Source of the DNA: Haloechinothrix halophila YIM 93223
Lineage (GTDB): Bacteria > Actinomycetota > Actinomycetes > Mycobacteriales > Pseudonocardiaceae
Length of the DNA stretch: 64,000 bases
Assembly: GCF_000504245.1 (NCBI RefSeq)
Contig: NZ_KI632509.1
Span: forward strand, 3,871,502-3,935,501
Direction of reading: 5' to 3'
Of this stretch, positions 27,267-35,531 are shown in pieces. The translations under genes and the position numbers were made by a program. Positions within the stretch are counted from its first letter, which is position 1. Every line of letters begins with the position of its first letter. Below the pieces are notes generated by a model that searched no databases, was not told the origin of the DNA, and worked only from the letters and a program-made list of their open reading frames with translations.

Positions 27267-28685
27267 TCAGCGGGCCGCCGTCGTCGCGCGCCGCCTCGAC
27301 AGCGCGTCGACGGTCGCGGCCAGCAGCAGCACCAAGCCGGTCACGATCGCGACGACGGCGGCGGGCTGTTGCAGCAGGCCGAGCCCGTTGGCGATGGTCG
27401 CCAGCACGGTGCCACCGATGACCGCGTCGATCACCTTGCCCCTGCCGCCGAACAGCGACGCCCCACCGATCACGGCGGCGCCCACGGCGAACAGCAGCGT
27501 GTTGAGGCCGCCTGCTTGCGGGTCCACCGAGCCGACCTTCGAGGAGTACACGATCGCGCCGAGCGCGGCCATCGAGGAACACACCACGAACGCGCTCGCC
27601 TTGACCTTGGTGACGTCGATGCCAGCCCTGCGCGCGGCCTCCTTGTTGCCGCCGACGGCGTAGATGTGCCTGCCGTAGCGGGTGCGGTTGAGCACGTAGG
27701 TGCCGATGACGAGCAGACCGAGCACGATCGGCACCACGTACGGCACCCCGGAGATCTCGATGCTCTCGTTGGGAGAGCGGTTGATCGTCAGCAACGCCGT
27801 CACCACCGCCCCGAGCACGCCGACCGCGCCCACCTTGAACACGACGAGCGGTGTTGGCTGGGTGACGAGACCCCGGTTGAGCCTACGGAAGTGCTGGCCG
27901 AGCGTCGTCGCGGCGAACCCACCCGCGGCGACGACGAACAGCGCCCAGCTACCGACCGTGGACAGGTTGCCGTTGGCGACCTTGTTCAGCACGTCGGACG
28001 TGCTGATGCCGATCACGCCGCCTTCACCGATGAACTGCAGGATCACGCCCTGCCACGTCAGGAACAGCGCCAGCGTCACCACGAACGATGGCATGCCGAT
28101 CTTGGCGACGAGGAATCCGGTGATGCAGCCGATCGCGGTGCCGACCGACAGCGCGAGCAGCATCTCCAGCCACGGATTCGCCGCCATGCCCGATACCGAG
28201 ATCGCCAACGCGACCAGCGACATCGCCACGCCTGGCCAGATCCGCAGCAGCGCGGCGAGCACGGCGGCGAGCACCAGCACGGCGTTGAACACGATGAACA
28301 CGGTGGTGCCCATGCCGCCGAGCAGGTTGCCGTTCTCGGCGTAGTGCAGCGCGAGTACGGCACCGGCCACGCCGGACGCCGTGCCCGCCGACAGGTCGAT
28401 CTCGCCAACGAGCAGCACGAAGACGATGCCCATCGCGAGCATGGTCTGCCCCGCACCCTGAGCGAGCAGGTTCGCGACGTTGTGCAGCGAGAAGAAGACG
28501 TCCGACAGCGACGAGAAGAGCACGAACAGCGCGACGAGACCGAGCGCGGCGGGCAGCGAGCCGAGCTGGCCGCCCCGCAGCCGGGAGAAGTAGTCACGGA
28601 TCGCCTCGGTCGTGGACATCGCGGTGGTGTCGATGCCGAAATCGGTGATCGCCGCGCCGGACGGTGCGGAAGAGGTCTGGGTCAT
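27267..28685 (-). CDS. Sugar ABC transporter permease (XylH/RbsC type)
   Basis: 472 aa. A cytoplasmic N-terminal segment (about 45 residues) precedes roughly ten or more membrane segments of the BPD_transp_2 family. Conserved features: GEIDLSAGT (the family's substrate-path motif) and RYGRHIYAVGGNKEAARRAG in the cytoplasmic loop that contacts the ATPase. ATG 28685 follows the ATPase gene by 26 bp. Within the family it resembles xylose/galactose permeases by length and by a DUF-like middle stretch, but the substrate is inferred only. Confidence 0.92.
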   Translation of the reverse strand: MTQTSSAPSGAAITDFGIDTTAMSTTEAIRDYFSRLRGGQLGSLPAALGLVALFVLFSSLSDVFFSLHNVANLLAQGAGQTMLAMGIVFVLLVGEIDLSAGTASGVAGAVLALHYAENGNLLGGMGTTVFIVFNAVLVLAAVLAALLRIWPGVAMSLVALAISVSGMAANPWLEMLLALSVGTAIGCITGFLVAKIGMPSFVVTLALFLTWQGVILQFIGEGGVIGISTSDVLNKVANGNLSTVGSWALFVVAAGGFAATTLGQHFRRLNRGLVTQPTPLVVFKVGAVGVLGAVVTALLTINRSPNESIEISGVPYVVPIVLGLLVIGTYVLNRTRYGRHIYAVGGNKEAARRAGIDVTKVKASAFVVCSSMAALGAIVYSSKVGSVDPQAGGLNTLLFAVGAAVIGGASLFGGRGKVIDAVIGGTVLATIANGLGLLQQPAAVVAIVTGLVLLLAATVDALSRRRATTAAR

Positions 28686-28711
28686 GGTGGGTTCTTCCTT
28701 GCTCACGAGGC

Positions 28712-29485
28712 TCACACGGTGGCGGTATCGGGGCGGGCAAGGCCGAGGTCGCCAGAGCGGCCCGCGGTGATCAGTTCGACGACCTGGCCGTGGGTGACCT
28801 CCTTGGTGTTCACCTCGGCGGCCAGCCGGCCCAGGTACAGCACGGCGACCCGATCGGAGACCTCGAACACGTCGGCCATGTTGTGGCTGATCAGCACCAC
28901 GCCGAGACCCTGCTCGGCGAGCCTGCGCACCAGGTCGAGCACCTGGCGGGTCTGCGCGACACCGAGCGCGGCGGTCGGCTCGTCGAGCAGCACCACTTTG
29001 CTGTCCCACAGCACGGATTTGGCGATCGCCACGGTCTGCCGCTGCCCGCCGGACAGCGACGACACCGGGGTGCGCACCGACTTGACCGTGCGCACCGACA
29101 GCGAGGCCAGCGTCTGCCGCGCGGCCTGTTCCATGCTCGCCTCGTCGAGCAGCCAGCCGCTGCCCCGCTCACGGCCGAGGAACATGTTCTGCACGATGTC
29201 GAGGTTGTCGGCCAGCGCGAGGTCCTGGTACACGACCTCGATGCCGAGCTCGGCGGCGTCCTTCGGACCGCGAATGTGCACCGGCTCGCCCTGGAACCGC
29301 ACCTCACCCGAGTCGGAGGCGTGGATCCCCGCGATGCATTTCACCAGCGTTGACTTACCGGCACCGTTGTCGCCGACCAGCGCGGTGACCTCACCGGCGC
29401 GCACCTTCAGGTCGACGTCGTGCAGCACGTGCACCGGCCCGAAGCTCTTGTTGAGTCCGTGCAGTTCGAGGATGGGCTCACTCAT
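28712..29485 (-). CDS. Sugar ABC transporter ATP-binding protein
   Basis: 257 aa single-cassette ATPase. Walker A GDNGAGKSTLVK (about residues 38-49), signature LSGGQRQTVAIAKSV, Walker B KVVLLDEPTAALG and the switch His in VLISHNMAD. Unlike E. coli XylG/RbsA, it has one nucleotide-binding domain, a form common in actinobacterial CUT2 systems and functional as a homodimer. ATG 29485 has a GGAGAC site; an upstream in-frame ATG adds ten non-conserved residues. Preceded by an intercistronic hairpin. Confidence 0.93.
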   Translation of the reverse strand: MSEPILELHGLNKSFGPVHVLHDVDLKVRAGEVTALVGDNGAGKSTLVKCIAGIHASDSGEVRFQGEPVHIRGPKDAAELGIEVVYQDLALADNLDIVQNMFLGRERGSGWLLDEASMEQAARQTLASLSVRTVKSVRTPVSSLSGGQRQTVAIAKSVLWDSKVVLLDEPTAALGVAQTRQVLDLVRRLAEQGLGVVLISHNMADVFEVSDRVAVLYLGRLAAEVNTKEVTHGQVVELITAGRSGDLGLARPDTATV

Positions 29486-29500
29486 CGTTGTCTCCGTGGT

Positions 29501-29543
29501 GCTGGGGCGGGCCACGCGGTCGGGGCGCGCGGCCCGCCCCAGC
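29501..29543 (-). promoter_or_regulatory. Intercistronic hairpin between binding-protein and ATPase genes
   Basis: Arms 29501-29513 (GCTGGGGCGGGCC) and 29531-29543 are perfect reverse complements around a 17-base loop. It lies 12 bp after the binding-protein stop. Such structures in importer operons commonly stabilise the upstream mRNA or attenuate downstream reading so that binding protein exceeds membrane parts (known for maltose-type operons; inferred here). Confidence 0.7.
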
Positions 29544-29555
29544 GGGTAGGGTCGG

Positions 29556-30677
29556 TCAGGAGATGCCGAGCTTGTCGCAGACGTCGGCGAGATCGCGGAC
29601 GCAGAGGTCGCTCGCGGGCACGTAACCGGCGTCGACCACCGTCTTGACGTTGTCCTTGGTGATCAGCTCTGGCTCGAGCAGCATCGACTTGACGTCACGG
29701 TCGCCCTTCGAGTCATGCACGGTGTCCGAGGCGAGTTCGTCGGCGGCCGCGGTGTCGCCCTCGGCCAGCGCGGCGGCCAGCTTCGCGGTGGCCTCCGCCT
29801 CCTTCTTGATCGGCTTGAACACCGTCATGTACTGATGGCCGCGCAGGATCGACTTGAGCCCCGCAGGGGTGGCGTCCTGGCCGGTGACCGGGACCTTCCC
29901 CGCGAGACCGTTCTTCTTCAGCACGGTGATGATCGCACCGGCGAGGCCGTCGTTGGCGGCGACGACGCCGTCCACCGTGCCGCCGTTGCTGGTCAGGATC
30001 TGCTCGAAAATGGTGCCGCCCTTCTGGTTGTCCCAGTTGTCGATGGGCTGGCTTTGCACGAGTTCCAGCTCGCCGGAGTCGTAGAGCGGCTGCAGCACGT
30101 TGCGCTGACCCTCGTGGAACAGCGTGGCGTTGTTGTCGGTCGGCGCGCCCTCGATCTCGATGACCTCGGCACCCTGCTGACCCTCGAGCGCCTCGGCGAG
30201 CCCCTCGCCTTGCAGCTCACCGACCCGCACGTTGTCGAACGAGACGTAGTAGTCCGAGCCACCACCCAGGTTGAGCCGGTCGTAATCGATGGTGGGGATG
30301 CCAGCGGCCTTCGCCTGGGAGACGACCGCACTGCCGACCTCGCTGTTGATCGCGGCGATCACGAGGACGTCGACGCCCTTGGCGATCATGCCGTCGGCGA
30401 GCGTGGTGAACTTCTGCACCTCACCCTGCGCGTTCTGCACGTCGGCCTCGAAGCCTTCCGCACGCAGCGCCTTCTCCAGCAGGGGTTTGTCGAAACCTTC
30501 CCACCGCGATGAGCTCGCGGTCTCGGGCAGGATGACACCCACCGTGCCCTTGGTGGCTTCGTTGGAACCGGTGTCGGCGGCGGCGCCGTCGTCGCCGCCC
30601 GCGGTGTTCGCACCGCAGGCGCTGAGTACGAGCAGGCCGGCCGCCGCGGCGGTCGCGAGGAGTCTCTTGGTCCGCAT
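29556..30677 (-). CDS. Sugar-binding lipoprotein of ABC transporter (XylF type)
   Basis: 373 aa. Lipoprotein signal peptide MRTKRLLATAAAAGLLVLSACG (written here only as a description: basic start, hydrophobic core, LSAC lipobox with Cys21), a short Gly/Asp/Ala linker, and a periplasmic-binding-protein type 1 domain (about 44-373). Sugar-pocket style segments include TIDYDRLN, VGELQGEGLAEAL, NDGLAGAIITVL and TGQDATPAG. It resembles xylose-binding proteins more than ribose ones in the DYDR stretch. First gene of the importer operon and preceded by a palindrome. Confidence 0.92.
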   Translation of the reverse strand: MRTKRLLATAAAAGLLVLSACGANTAGGDDGAAADTGSNEATKGTVGVILPETASSSRWEGFDKPLLEKALRAEGFEADVQNAQGEVQKFTTLADGMIAKGVDVLVIAAINSEVGSAVVSQAKAAGIPTIDYDRLNLGGGSDYYVSFDNVRVGELQGEGLAEALEGQQGAEVIEIEGAPTDNNATLFHEGQRNVLQPLYDSGELELVQSQPIDNWDNQKGGTIFEQILTSNGGTVDGVVAANDGLAGAIITVLKKNGLAGKVPVTGQDATPAGLKSILRGHQYMTVFKPIKKEAEATAKLAAALAEGDTAAADELASDTVHDSKGDRDVKSMLLEPELITKDNVKTVVDAGYVPASDLCVRDLADVCDKLGIS

Positions 30678-30741
30678 CACTGAGAACCTTTCCGGGTCTA
30701 AGCTGGCGGCTAACCCGGCTGCGCCGAGGTCCGCCATGTAA

Positions 30742-30760
30742 ATGTTGTGAGCGACAACAT
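30742..30760. promoter_or_regulatory. Operator-like palindrome ATGTTGT-N5-ACAACAT
   Basis: A perfect 7-bp inverted repeat with a 5-bp centre, its nearer edge 65 bp upstream of the sugar-binding-protein ATG. The AT-rich arms stand out against the GC-rich background. It is the best candidate binding site for the ROK repressor encoded at the end of the same operon. Confidence 0.7.
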
Positions 30761-30863
30761 ATTCGGCGACGCGGCGGCGCGGAAGAGGACCTGTATCGAT
30801 TTAGTTCCCGGCGTCAGGACACGATTCGGCAACGACACCTACGGGACATCCGTTAGATAGCAC

Positions 30864-32642
30864 TCACCATGAGCGCATCGTCGCAATGCGCTCCTCCAGT
30901 TGCTCCACCGTCGCCATGGCGGTCGGTGGGCCGCCGCAGACCCGGCGGAGTTCGTTGTGGATCGCGCCGTGCGGCTTGTTCGTGCGGTGGTGATACATCC
31001 CGACGAGCGCGTTGAGTTCCTTGCGCAGCGCGGCACGGCGCTCCCGCATGCTGGCGGGCGCTGCCTGCCGCTGCGGTTCCTGCTCGGGTTCCTTCGGCTT
31101 CCTGCGCTTGTCGTCGGCGAGCTGTTCCTCCTGCCGCTTACGCAGCAACGCCCGCACCTGGTCCGGCTCAAGCAGACCAGGCAGGCCCAGGTACTCCTGC
31201 TCCTCCTCGGAACCGGCGAACACGGCGGTTCCGAACGAGTTGCCGTCGTAGATCACCTGGTCCAGCTCGGCGGAGGCGTGCAGCGACTGGAAACCGCGAT
31301 CGTCGTCGGTCTGCTCGTCCTCGGTGCGGTTGGCCGCGGCGAGCAGCTCGTCGTCCCAGCCATCCTTCTCCCGGTCCGGCTTGCCGAGCACGTGGTCGCG
31401 CTCCGCTTCCAGCTGACTGGCCAGTTCGAGCAACGTGGGCACGCTGGGCAGGAACACGCTCGCGGTCTCCCCCGGCCGCCGCGCACGGACGAACCGGCCG
31501 ATGGCCTGCGCGAAGAACAACGGCGTCGACGCGCTCGTCGCATAGACGCCGACCGCGAGCCGCGGCACGTCGACGCCCTCGGAGACCATCCGCACCGCGA
31601 TCATCCAGTGGTCGTCCGACTCGGCGAACTCGCCGATGCGCTTGGTCGCCTGTGGATCGTCGGAGAGCACCACCACCGGCTCGGTGCCGGTGACTTCGCG
31701 GAGGATCGTGGCGTACGCCCTGGCCGAGTCCTGGTCGCTGGCGATGACGAGGCCGCCCGCGTCAGGCACACCACCGGAGCGCAGCTGGGTGAGCCGGACA
31801 TGCGCGGCGTGCAGCACCGATGGCACCCACTCGCCGCTCGGGTCCAGTGCGGTACGCCACGCTCGCGCCGTCTGCTCTGCTGTCAGCGGCTCGCCCAGGC
31901 GGGCGGTGAACTCCTCCCCCGCGTTGGTCCGCCAGTGGGCCTCACCCGAGTAGGCGAGGAACACGACCGGGCGCACGACGCCGTCGGCCAGCGCGTCGGA
32001 GTAGTTGTACGAGTGGTCCGCCTTGCTGCGCATGGCGCCATCGGCGTCTTCCTCGTACGTGACGAACGGGATCGGCGAGTCGTCGCTGCGGAACGGTGTT
32101 CCGGTCAGCGCGACTCGTCTCGTGGCTGGCGTGAACGCCTCGCGGATCGCATCACCCCAGGACTTGGCGTCGCCACCGTGATGGATCTCGTCAAGAATCA
32201 CCAGCGTCTTGCGGTTCTCGGTGCGCACCCGATGCAACGTCGGATGCGCCGCCACCTGCGCGTAGGTGAGCGCGACACCCCGGAAGTCCGGCGAGACCGC
32301 GCCATCGGCGTTGCGGAAGTTGGAGTCGATCGCGATGCCCGCGTGGCTCGCCGCGCTGGCCCACTGGTGCTTGAGGTGCTCGGTCGGGGTGACGATCGTG
32401 ACACTGTCGATGGTGCGGTCCGAGAGCAGCTCAGCGGCGATCCGCAAGCCGAACACCGTCTTACCGGCGCCGGGCGTGGCCACCGCGAGGAAGTCCTTCG
32501 GGTTGCGGGTGAGGTACTTCGTCAACGCCCTGCGCTGCCACGCACGCAACGGCTTCGCCGTCGCGTCCTGCTCCGGCTCTGGCGCAACAAACGTCTCCGG
32601 CAACTCCCGGCTCCTCTCCCCGCTGTCGGCACGGCGCAACAC
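30864..32642 (-). CDS. DEAD/DEAH-box (superfamily 2) helicase
   Basis: 592 aa by the GTG start used. Motif I is ATPGAGKT, motif Ia VVTPTEHLKHQW, motif II DEIHH (DExH type), motif III LTGTPFRSD; motifs V and VI appear as GVDVPRLAVGVY and QAIGRFVRARR. A coiled, charged tail (QQEEQ/KRRKPKEPEQEPQ) and a C-terminal helical domain (LNALVGMYHHRTNKPHGAIH) follow. Role unknown, probably nucleic-acid remodelling; the type resembles restriction-enzyme translocases. Start is uncertain: the frame stays open to an ATG at 32801 but the added 53 residues are low-complexity and unconserved. Confidence 0.88.
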   Translation of the reverse strand: MLRRADSGERSRELPETFVAPEPEQDATAKPLRAWQRRALTKYLTRNPKDFLAVATPGAGKTVFGLRIAAELLSDRTIDSVTIVTPTEHLKHQWASAASHAGIAIDSNFRNADGAVSPDFRGVALTYAQVAAHPTLHRVRTENRKTLVILDEIHHGGDAKSWGDAIREAFTPATRRVALTGTPFRSDDSPIPFVTYEEDADGAMRSKADHSYNYSDALADGVVRPVVFLAYSGEAHWRTNAGEEFTARLGEPLTAEQTARAWRTALDPSGEWVPSVLHAAHVRLTQLRSGGVPDAGGLVIASDQDSARAYATILREVTGTEPVVVLSDDPQATKRIGEFAESDDHWMIAVRMVSEGVDVPRLAVGVYATSASTPLFFAQAIGRFVRARRPGETASVFLPSVPTLLELASQLEAERDHVLGKPDREKDGWDDELLAAANRTEDEQTDDDRGFQSLHASAELDQVIYDGNSFGTAVFAGSEEEQEYLGLPGLLEPDQVRALLRKRQEEQLADDKRRKPKEPEQEPQRQAAPASMRERRAALRKELNALVGMYHHRTNKPHGAIHNELRRVCGGPPTAMATVEQLEERIATMRSW

Positions 32643-32814
32643 CGCACGGTCAAGACAGGCAAATGCCCCCACACGAGAGCCGTGCCGCAGGCGCCGCGGC
32701 ACGCGGTGAGGGCGCCCGTTGAGGGTACCTGGCGGGTGAGGGTGACCGGGCACAGAGACACACCTCGCGAGTGACGAGCCAAAATTACGGAAATACACCA
32801 TGCTGGAAGGTGAG

Positions 32815-34011
32815 ATGACTGCTCACGGGGACGCCACGGATACCGACGGCAAGCGGACCAGGAAAGGTCCGCTGCGCCTGATCGGTCTCACCCTGAGCAA
32901 GGCATGGCGCGGCAGCATCTTCTCCGAGTCGGCCGAGGCCGCGTTCTGGCAGGCACTCTCACTCGCGCCGCTGATGCTCGGGATACTCGGGCTGCTCGGC
33001 TACGTCAGCGACTGGTTCGGCCACCGCGTCGCCGCGCGCGCCAGCGAGCAGATCGTGAGTTTCAGTGACAAGGCGTTCAGCGACGAGGTCGTCGGGAACA
33101 TCGTGAAGCCGACCGTGGAGAGCATGCTCACCGAGGGCAAGGGCGCGATCGCCTCGGTGGGTTTCATCATCGCGCTGTGGGCGGGATCGTCCGCGATGTC
33201 GTCGTTCGTGGACGCCATCACGGTGGCGCACGACCAGGAAGGCGTCCGTAACGAGGTGTGGCAGCGGATTTTCTCGCTGCTGCTCTACATCGGCAGCCTG
33301 GTGTTGCTGATCATCGGACTCCCGCTGATCGCCATCGGCCCCGACCTGCTGCCCCGGTTCTTCCCGGAGTCCTGGCACGGCATGATCGGCTTCTGGGTGC
33401 GGGTGCTGTACTACCCCACCCTCGGTGTGCTGATCGTCGTCGCGCTCGCCACGCTGTACAAGGTGGCGCTACCGCGCAAGCTGCCCTGGCACCGGGGCAT
33501 ACCTGGGGCGATCCTCGCGATGGCGATCTTCCTGCTGACCAGTGCCAGCCTGCGGTTTTACCTTGGCGGGGTCTCCGCGACCGGCTACACCTACGGCGCG
33601 CTCGCCACGCCGGTGGCGTTCCTGCTGTTCCTGTTCTTCATCGGGCTCGCCGTGGTCGGCGGGGCGTACTTCAACGCCGCCATCCAGGAGCTGTGGCCCG
33701 CCAAGCCGACGCGGCGGCAGCAACGCAGGTGGCGACGGCTGGAGCTGGAACGGGTCAACCGCGCGCTGCATCCGGAGGAGGGCGGACGGCGTGGCACCGG
33801 GCAGCCCAGTGGGCGGGGTGACGATGCGCAGGGTGGCCCGGCGGAGGACGCGGAGCGCCGCCCCGCCGTGCCGGAGTCCAACGGGACTGGCGCGGCGGCT
33901 GATCACGGACCAGCGCAGTCCGGTGACAGCCCGGCCACCCCTTCGGAGGCATCACCAAGGGCGCGCTCGGCGTCGTCCAGCGAGAACTCAGACGCCGAGC
34001 ACGTCCGCTGA
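32815..34011 (+). CDS. YihY/BrkB-family inner-membrane protein
   Basis: 398 aa. Six membrane segments (about residues 45-290), with the family signature AEAAFWQALSLAPLMLGILG at the first and ALATPVAFLLFLFFIGLAVVGGAYFNAA at the last. The following tail (about 300-398) is hydrophilic, with Gly/Arg/Pro and Ser-rich disorder. Despite an old annotation these are not RNase BN; function is unclear. GGAAGG precedes ATG 32815 at the right distance. The gene diverges from the helicase. Confidence 0.9.
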   Translation: MTAHGDATDTDGKRTRKGPLRLIGLTLSKAWRGSIFSESAEAAFWQALSLAPLMLGILGLLGYVSDWFGHRVAARASEQIVSFSDKAFSDEVVGNIVKPTVESMLTEGKGAIASVGFIIALWAGSSAMSSFVDAITVAHDQEGVRNEVWQRIFSLLLYIGSLVLLIIGLPLIAIGPDLLPRFFPESWHGMIGFWVRVLYYPTLGVLIVVALATLYKVALPRKLPWHRGIPGAILAMAIFLLTSASLRFYLGGVSATGYTYGALATPVAFLLFLFFIGLAVVGGAYFNAAIQELWPAKPTRRQQRRWRRLELERVNRALHPEEGGRRGTGQPSGRGDDAQGGPAEDAERRPAVPESNGTGAAADHGPAQSGDSPATPSEASPRARSASSSENSDAEHVR

Positions 34012-34020
34012 CCAGCGGGC

Positions 34021-34275
34021 TCAGTCGTTGTCGTCGCCGCCGGGCGGCAAGCCCTTGTAGATGCGCTGGCACTCCGGGCATACCGGAGAACCTGGCTTGG
34101 CTGACTTCGTCACCGGGAACGTCTCACCGCACAGCGCCACCACGTACGAGCCCATGACCGCACTCTCCGCGATCTTGTTCTTCTTCACGTAGTGGAACAT
34201 CTCCGGCGTGTCGTCGTCGGTGACGTCACTGCCTTCCGGCCGCGTGTCTACATCGGGAAGAACCTGAGTACTCAC
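34021..34275 (-). CDS. DUF3039 family protein
   Basis: 84 aa. Contains the conserved EMFHYVKKNKIAESAVMGSY segment and a C-terminal metal-binding-like pair: CGE...(C at about 51) and CPEC (about 69-72). Family is actinobacterial and of unknown role. The GTG at 34275 begins the conserved part; the reading frame is open for another 71 codons through the 21-bp repeat array and would encode a heptapeptide repeat, which could be mistaken for coding. It converges on the YihY gene, 9 bp apart. Confidence 0.88.
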   Translation of the reverse strand: MSTQVLPDVDTRPEGSDVTDDDTPEMFHYVKKNKIAESAVMGSYVVALCGETFPVTKSAKPGSPVCPECQRIYKGLPPGGDDND

Positions 34276-34302
34276 GCCTCTATTCTGCCCCAGGCTCGCG
34301 CC

Positions 34303-34470
34303 GTGTCCCACACCCATACCGTTGTGTCCTGCACTCTCGACGCCGTGTCCTGCACTCTCGACGCTGTGTCCTGCACTCTCGACGCCGTGTCCTGCGTTCC
34401 CGACGCTGTGTCCTGCACTCTCGACGCTGTGTCCTGCACTCTCGACGCTGTGTCCTGCAGTCCTCCCCCG
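34303..34470 (+). repeat. 21-bp tandem repeat array 2 (7 full units and a partial one)
   Basis: Full units start at 34303, 34324, 34345, 34366, 34387, 34408 and 34429, with a partial unit at 34450. Most read GTGTCCTGCACT followed by CTCGACGCC or CTCGACGCT; unit 5 carries a GCGTTCCCG variant like that in array 1a. The array fills the space between the divergent DUF3039 and psuG genes and ends about 38 bp before the psuG start. There is no room for a conventional promoter outside the array on the psuG side. Confidence 0.92.
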
Positions 34471-34508
34471 AGACGCGGCCGTCAGCACACTTCGGCACGA
34501 TGCCAGGC

Positions 34509-35420
34509 ATGGCTCTCACGTTCGCGCCCGAGGTAGCGGAGGCGCTCGATGCTGGACGTCCTGTCGTCGCACTGGAATCCACACTGCTCGCTCATGGCCT
34601 TCCGAGCGGCCGCAACCTCACGCTGGCGCGGGGATTGGGCGACGCGATCCGGGCGCAAGGCGCCGTCCCCGCCACGATCGCGGTCCTCGACGGCGCGCCC
34701 ACGATCGGCCTCTCCCCTGACCAACTCGGCCGGGTCTGTACCGAAAGCACCGCGCTGGCCAAACTCAGCGCGCGCGACCTCGGTCCCGCCATCGCGCTCG
34801 GCCGGTCTGGCGCGACGACCGTCGCCGCGACCAGCGTCCTGGCGCACCGTGCGGGCATCAGGGTGTTCGCCACCGGTGGTCTCGGCGGCGTCCACCTGCC
34901 AGCACCCGGCGACGCCACGACCTGGGACGTCTCGGCGGACCTCGGCGTCCTCGCGACGACGCCACTCCTCGTGGTGTGTTCCGGGGTGAAGTCGGTGCTG
35001 GACATCGCGGCGACACTCGAAGTGCTGGAAGCGCGGTCCGTGCCGGTGCTCGGCTACCGCACCGACGACTTCCCCGCGTTCTACCTGCGCTCATCTGGGC
35101 ACCCGGTGCCATGGCGCGTCGACGACCCCGGAACCGTCGCGGCCACAGTCCTCGCCCACCGTGAACACGCGACGTCCGGGGCCGTGCTGGCGAATCCGGT
35201 GCCGCCCGAACATGAGATGGAGCGCACGCTGCACGACCGGCTGCTCGCCGAAGGCCTCGACCGGCTGCGGGACACCGGCGCGTCCGGATCGGACGTCACG
35301 CCGGTGCTGCTGGAGCATTTCCACACGGCCAGCGGCGGCATCAGCGTCGCGACCAACGAGGCGTTGGTGCTCGCCAACGCCACCCTCGCCGCCCAGGTCG
35401 CCGTCACGCTCTCGGCGTAG
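34509..35420 (+). CDS. psuG: Pseudouridine-5'-phosphate glycosidase
   Basis: 303 aa. Splits pseudouridine 5'-phosphate to uracil and ribose 5-phosphate through a Lys-linked intermediate, with Mn2+. Family motifs: VALESTLLAHGLP (about residues 19-31), GAVPATIAVLDG, IRVFATGGLGGVH and SGVKSVLDIAATLE with the Lys, then GYRTDDFPAFY. Length is standard. No psuK kinase or nucleoside transporter is adjacent, so substrate supply is unclear. An ATG three codons upstream (34500) is an alternative. The gene is bracketed by repeat arrays in inverted orientation. Confidence 0.93.
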   Translation: MALTFAPEVAEALDAGRPVVALESTLLAHGLPSGRNLTLARGLGDAIRAQGAVPATIAVLDGAPTIGLSPDQLGRVCTESTALAKLSARDLGPAIALGRSGATTVAATSVLAHRAGIRVFATGGLGGVHLPAPGDATTWDVSADLGVLATTPLLVVCSGVKSVLDIAATLEVLEARSVPVLGYRTDDFPAFYLRSSGHPVPWRVDDPGTVAATVLAHREHATSGAVLANPVPPEHEMERTLHDRLLAEGLDRLRDTGASGSDVTPVLLEHFHTASGGISVATNEALVLANATLAAQVAVTLSA

Positions 35421-35422
35421 CC

Positions 35423-35527
35423 GTGCGTGTGGGTGCGGGACACGGGGTCCGGAATGGGGAACACAACGTCGAGACTGCAGGACACAACGTCGAGACTGCA
35501 GGACACAACGTCGAGACTGCAGGACAC
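35423..35527 (-). repeat. 21-bp tandem repeat array 3 (5 units, inverted relative to array 2)
   Basis: Units start at 35423, 35444, 35465, 35486 and 35507, each ending in GGACAC or GAACAC. The last three are identical (AACGTCGAGACT, then GCAGGACAC). The array starts 2 bp after the psuG stop and finishes 4 bp before the stop codon of the converging Nudix gene. The following 21 bp, already inside that gene, keep partial similarity to the unit. Confidence 0.92.
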
Positions 35528-35531
35528 GACG

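Noticed and set aside
26556-29549. Long open frame of 997 aa antisense to the sugar importer
   Set aside because: Composition typical of a shadow frame (His/Gln/Arg-rich); all three genes on the other strand have clear domain motifs.
30864-32801. Helicase start at ATG 32801
   Set aside because: Would add 53 unconserved residues and overlap the promoter area of the divergent YihY gene; kept only as an alternative.
34303-34470. CRISPR-like array
   Set aside because: The units follow each other without unique spacers and repeat every 21 bp; there are no cas genes. It is a tandem repeat.
34276-34488. Extended DUF3039 protein of 155 aa with heptad repeats
   Set aside because: The extra 71 codons are simply the 21-bp array read in frame; the GTG at 34275 starts the conserved domain.
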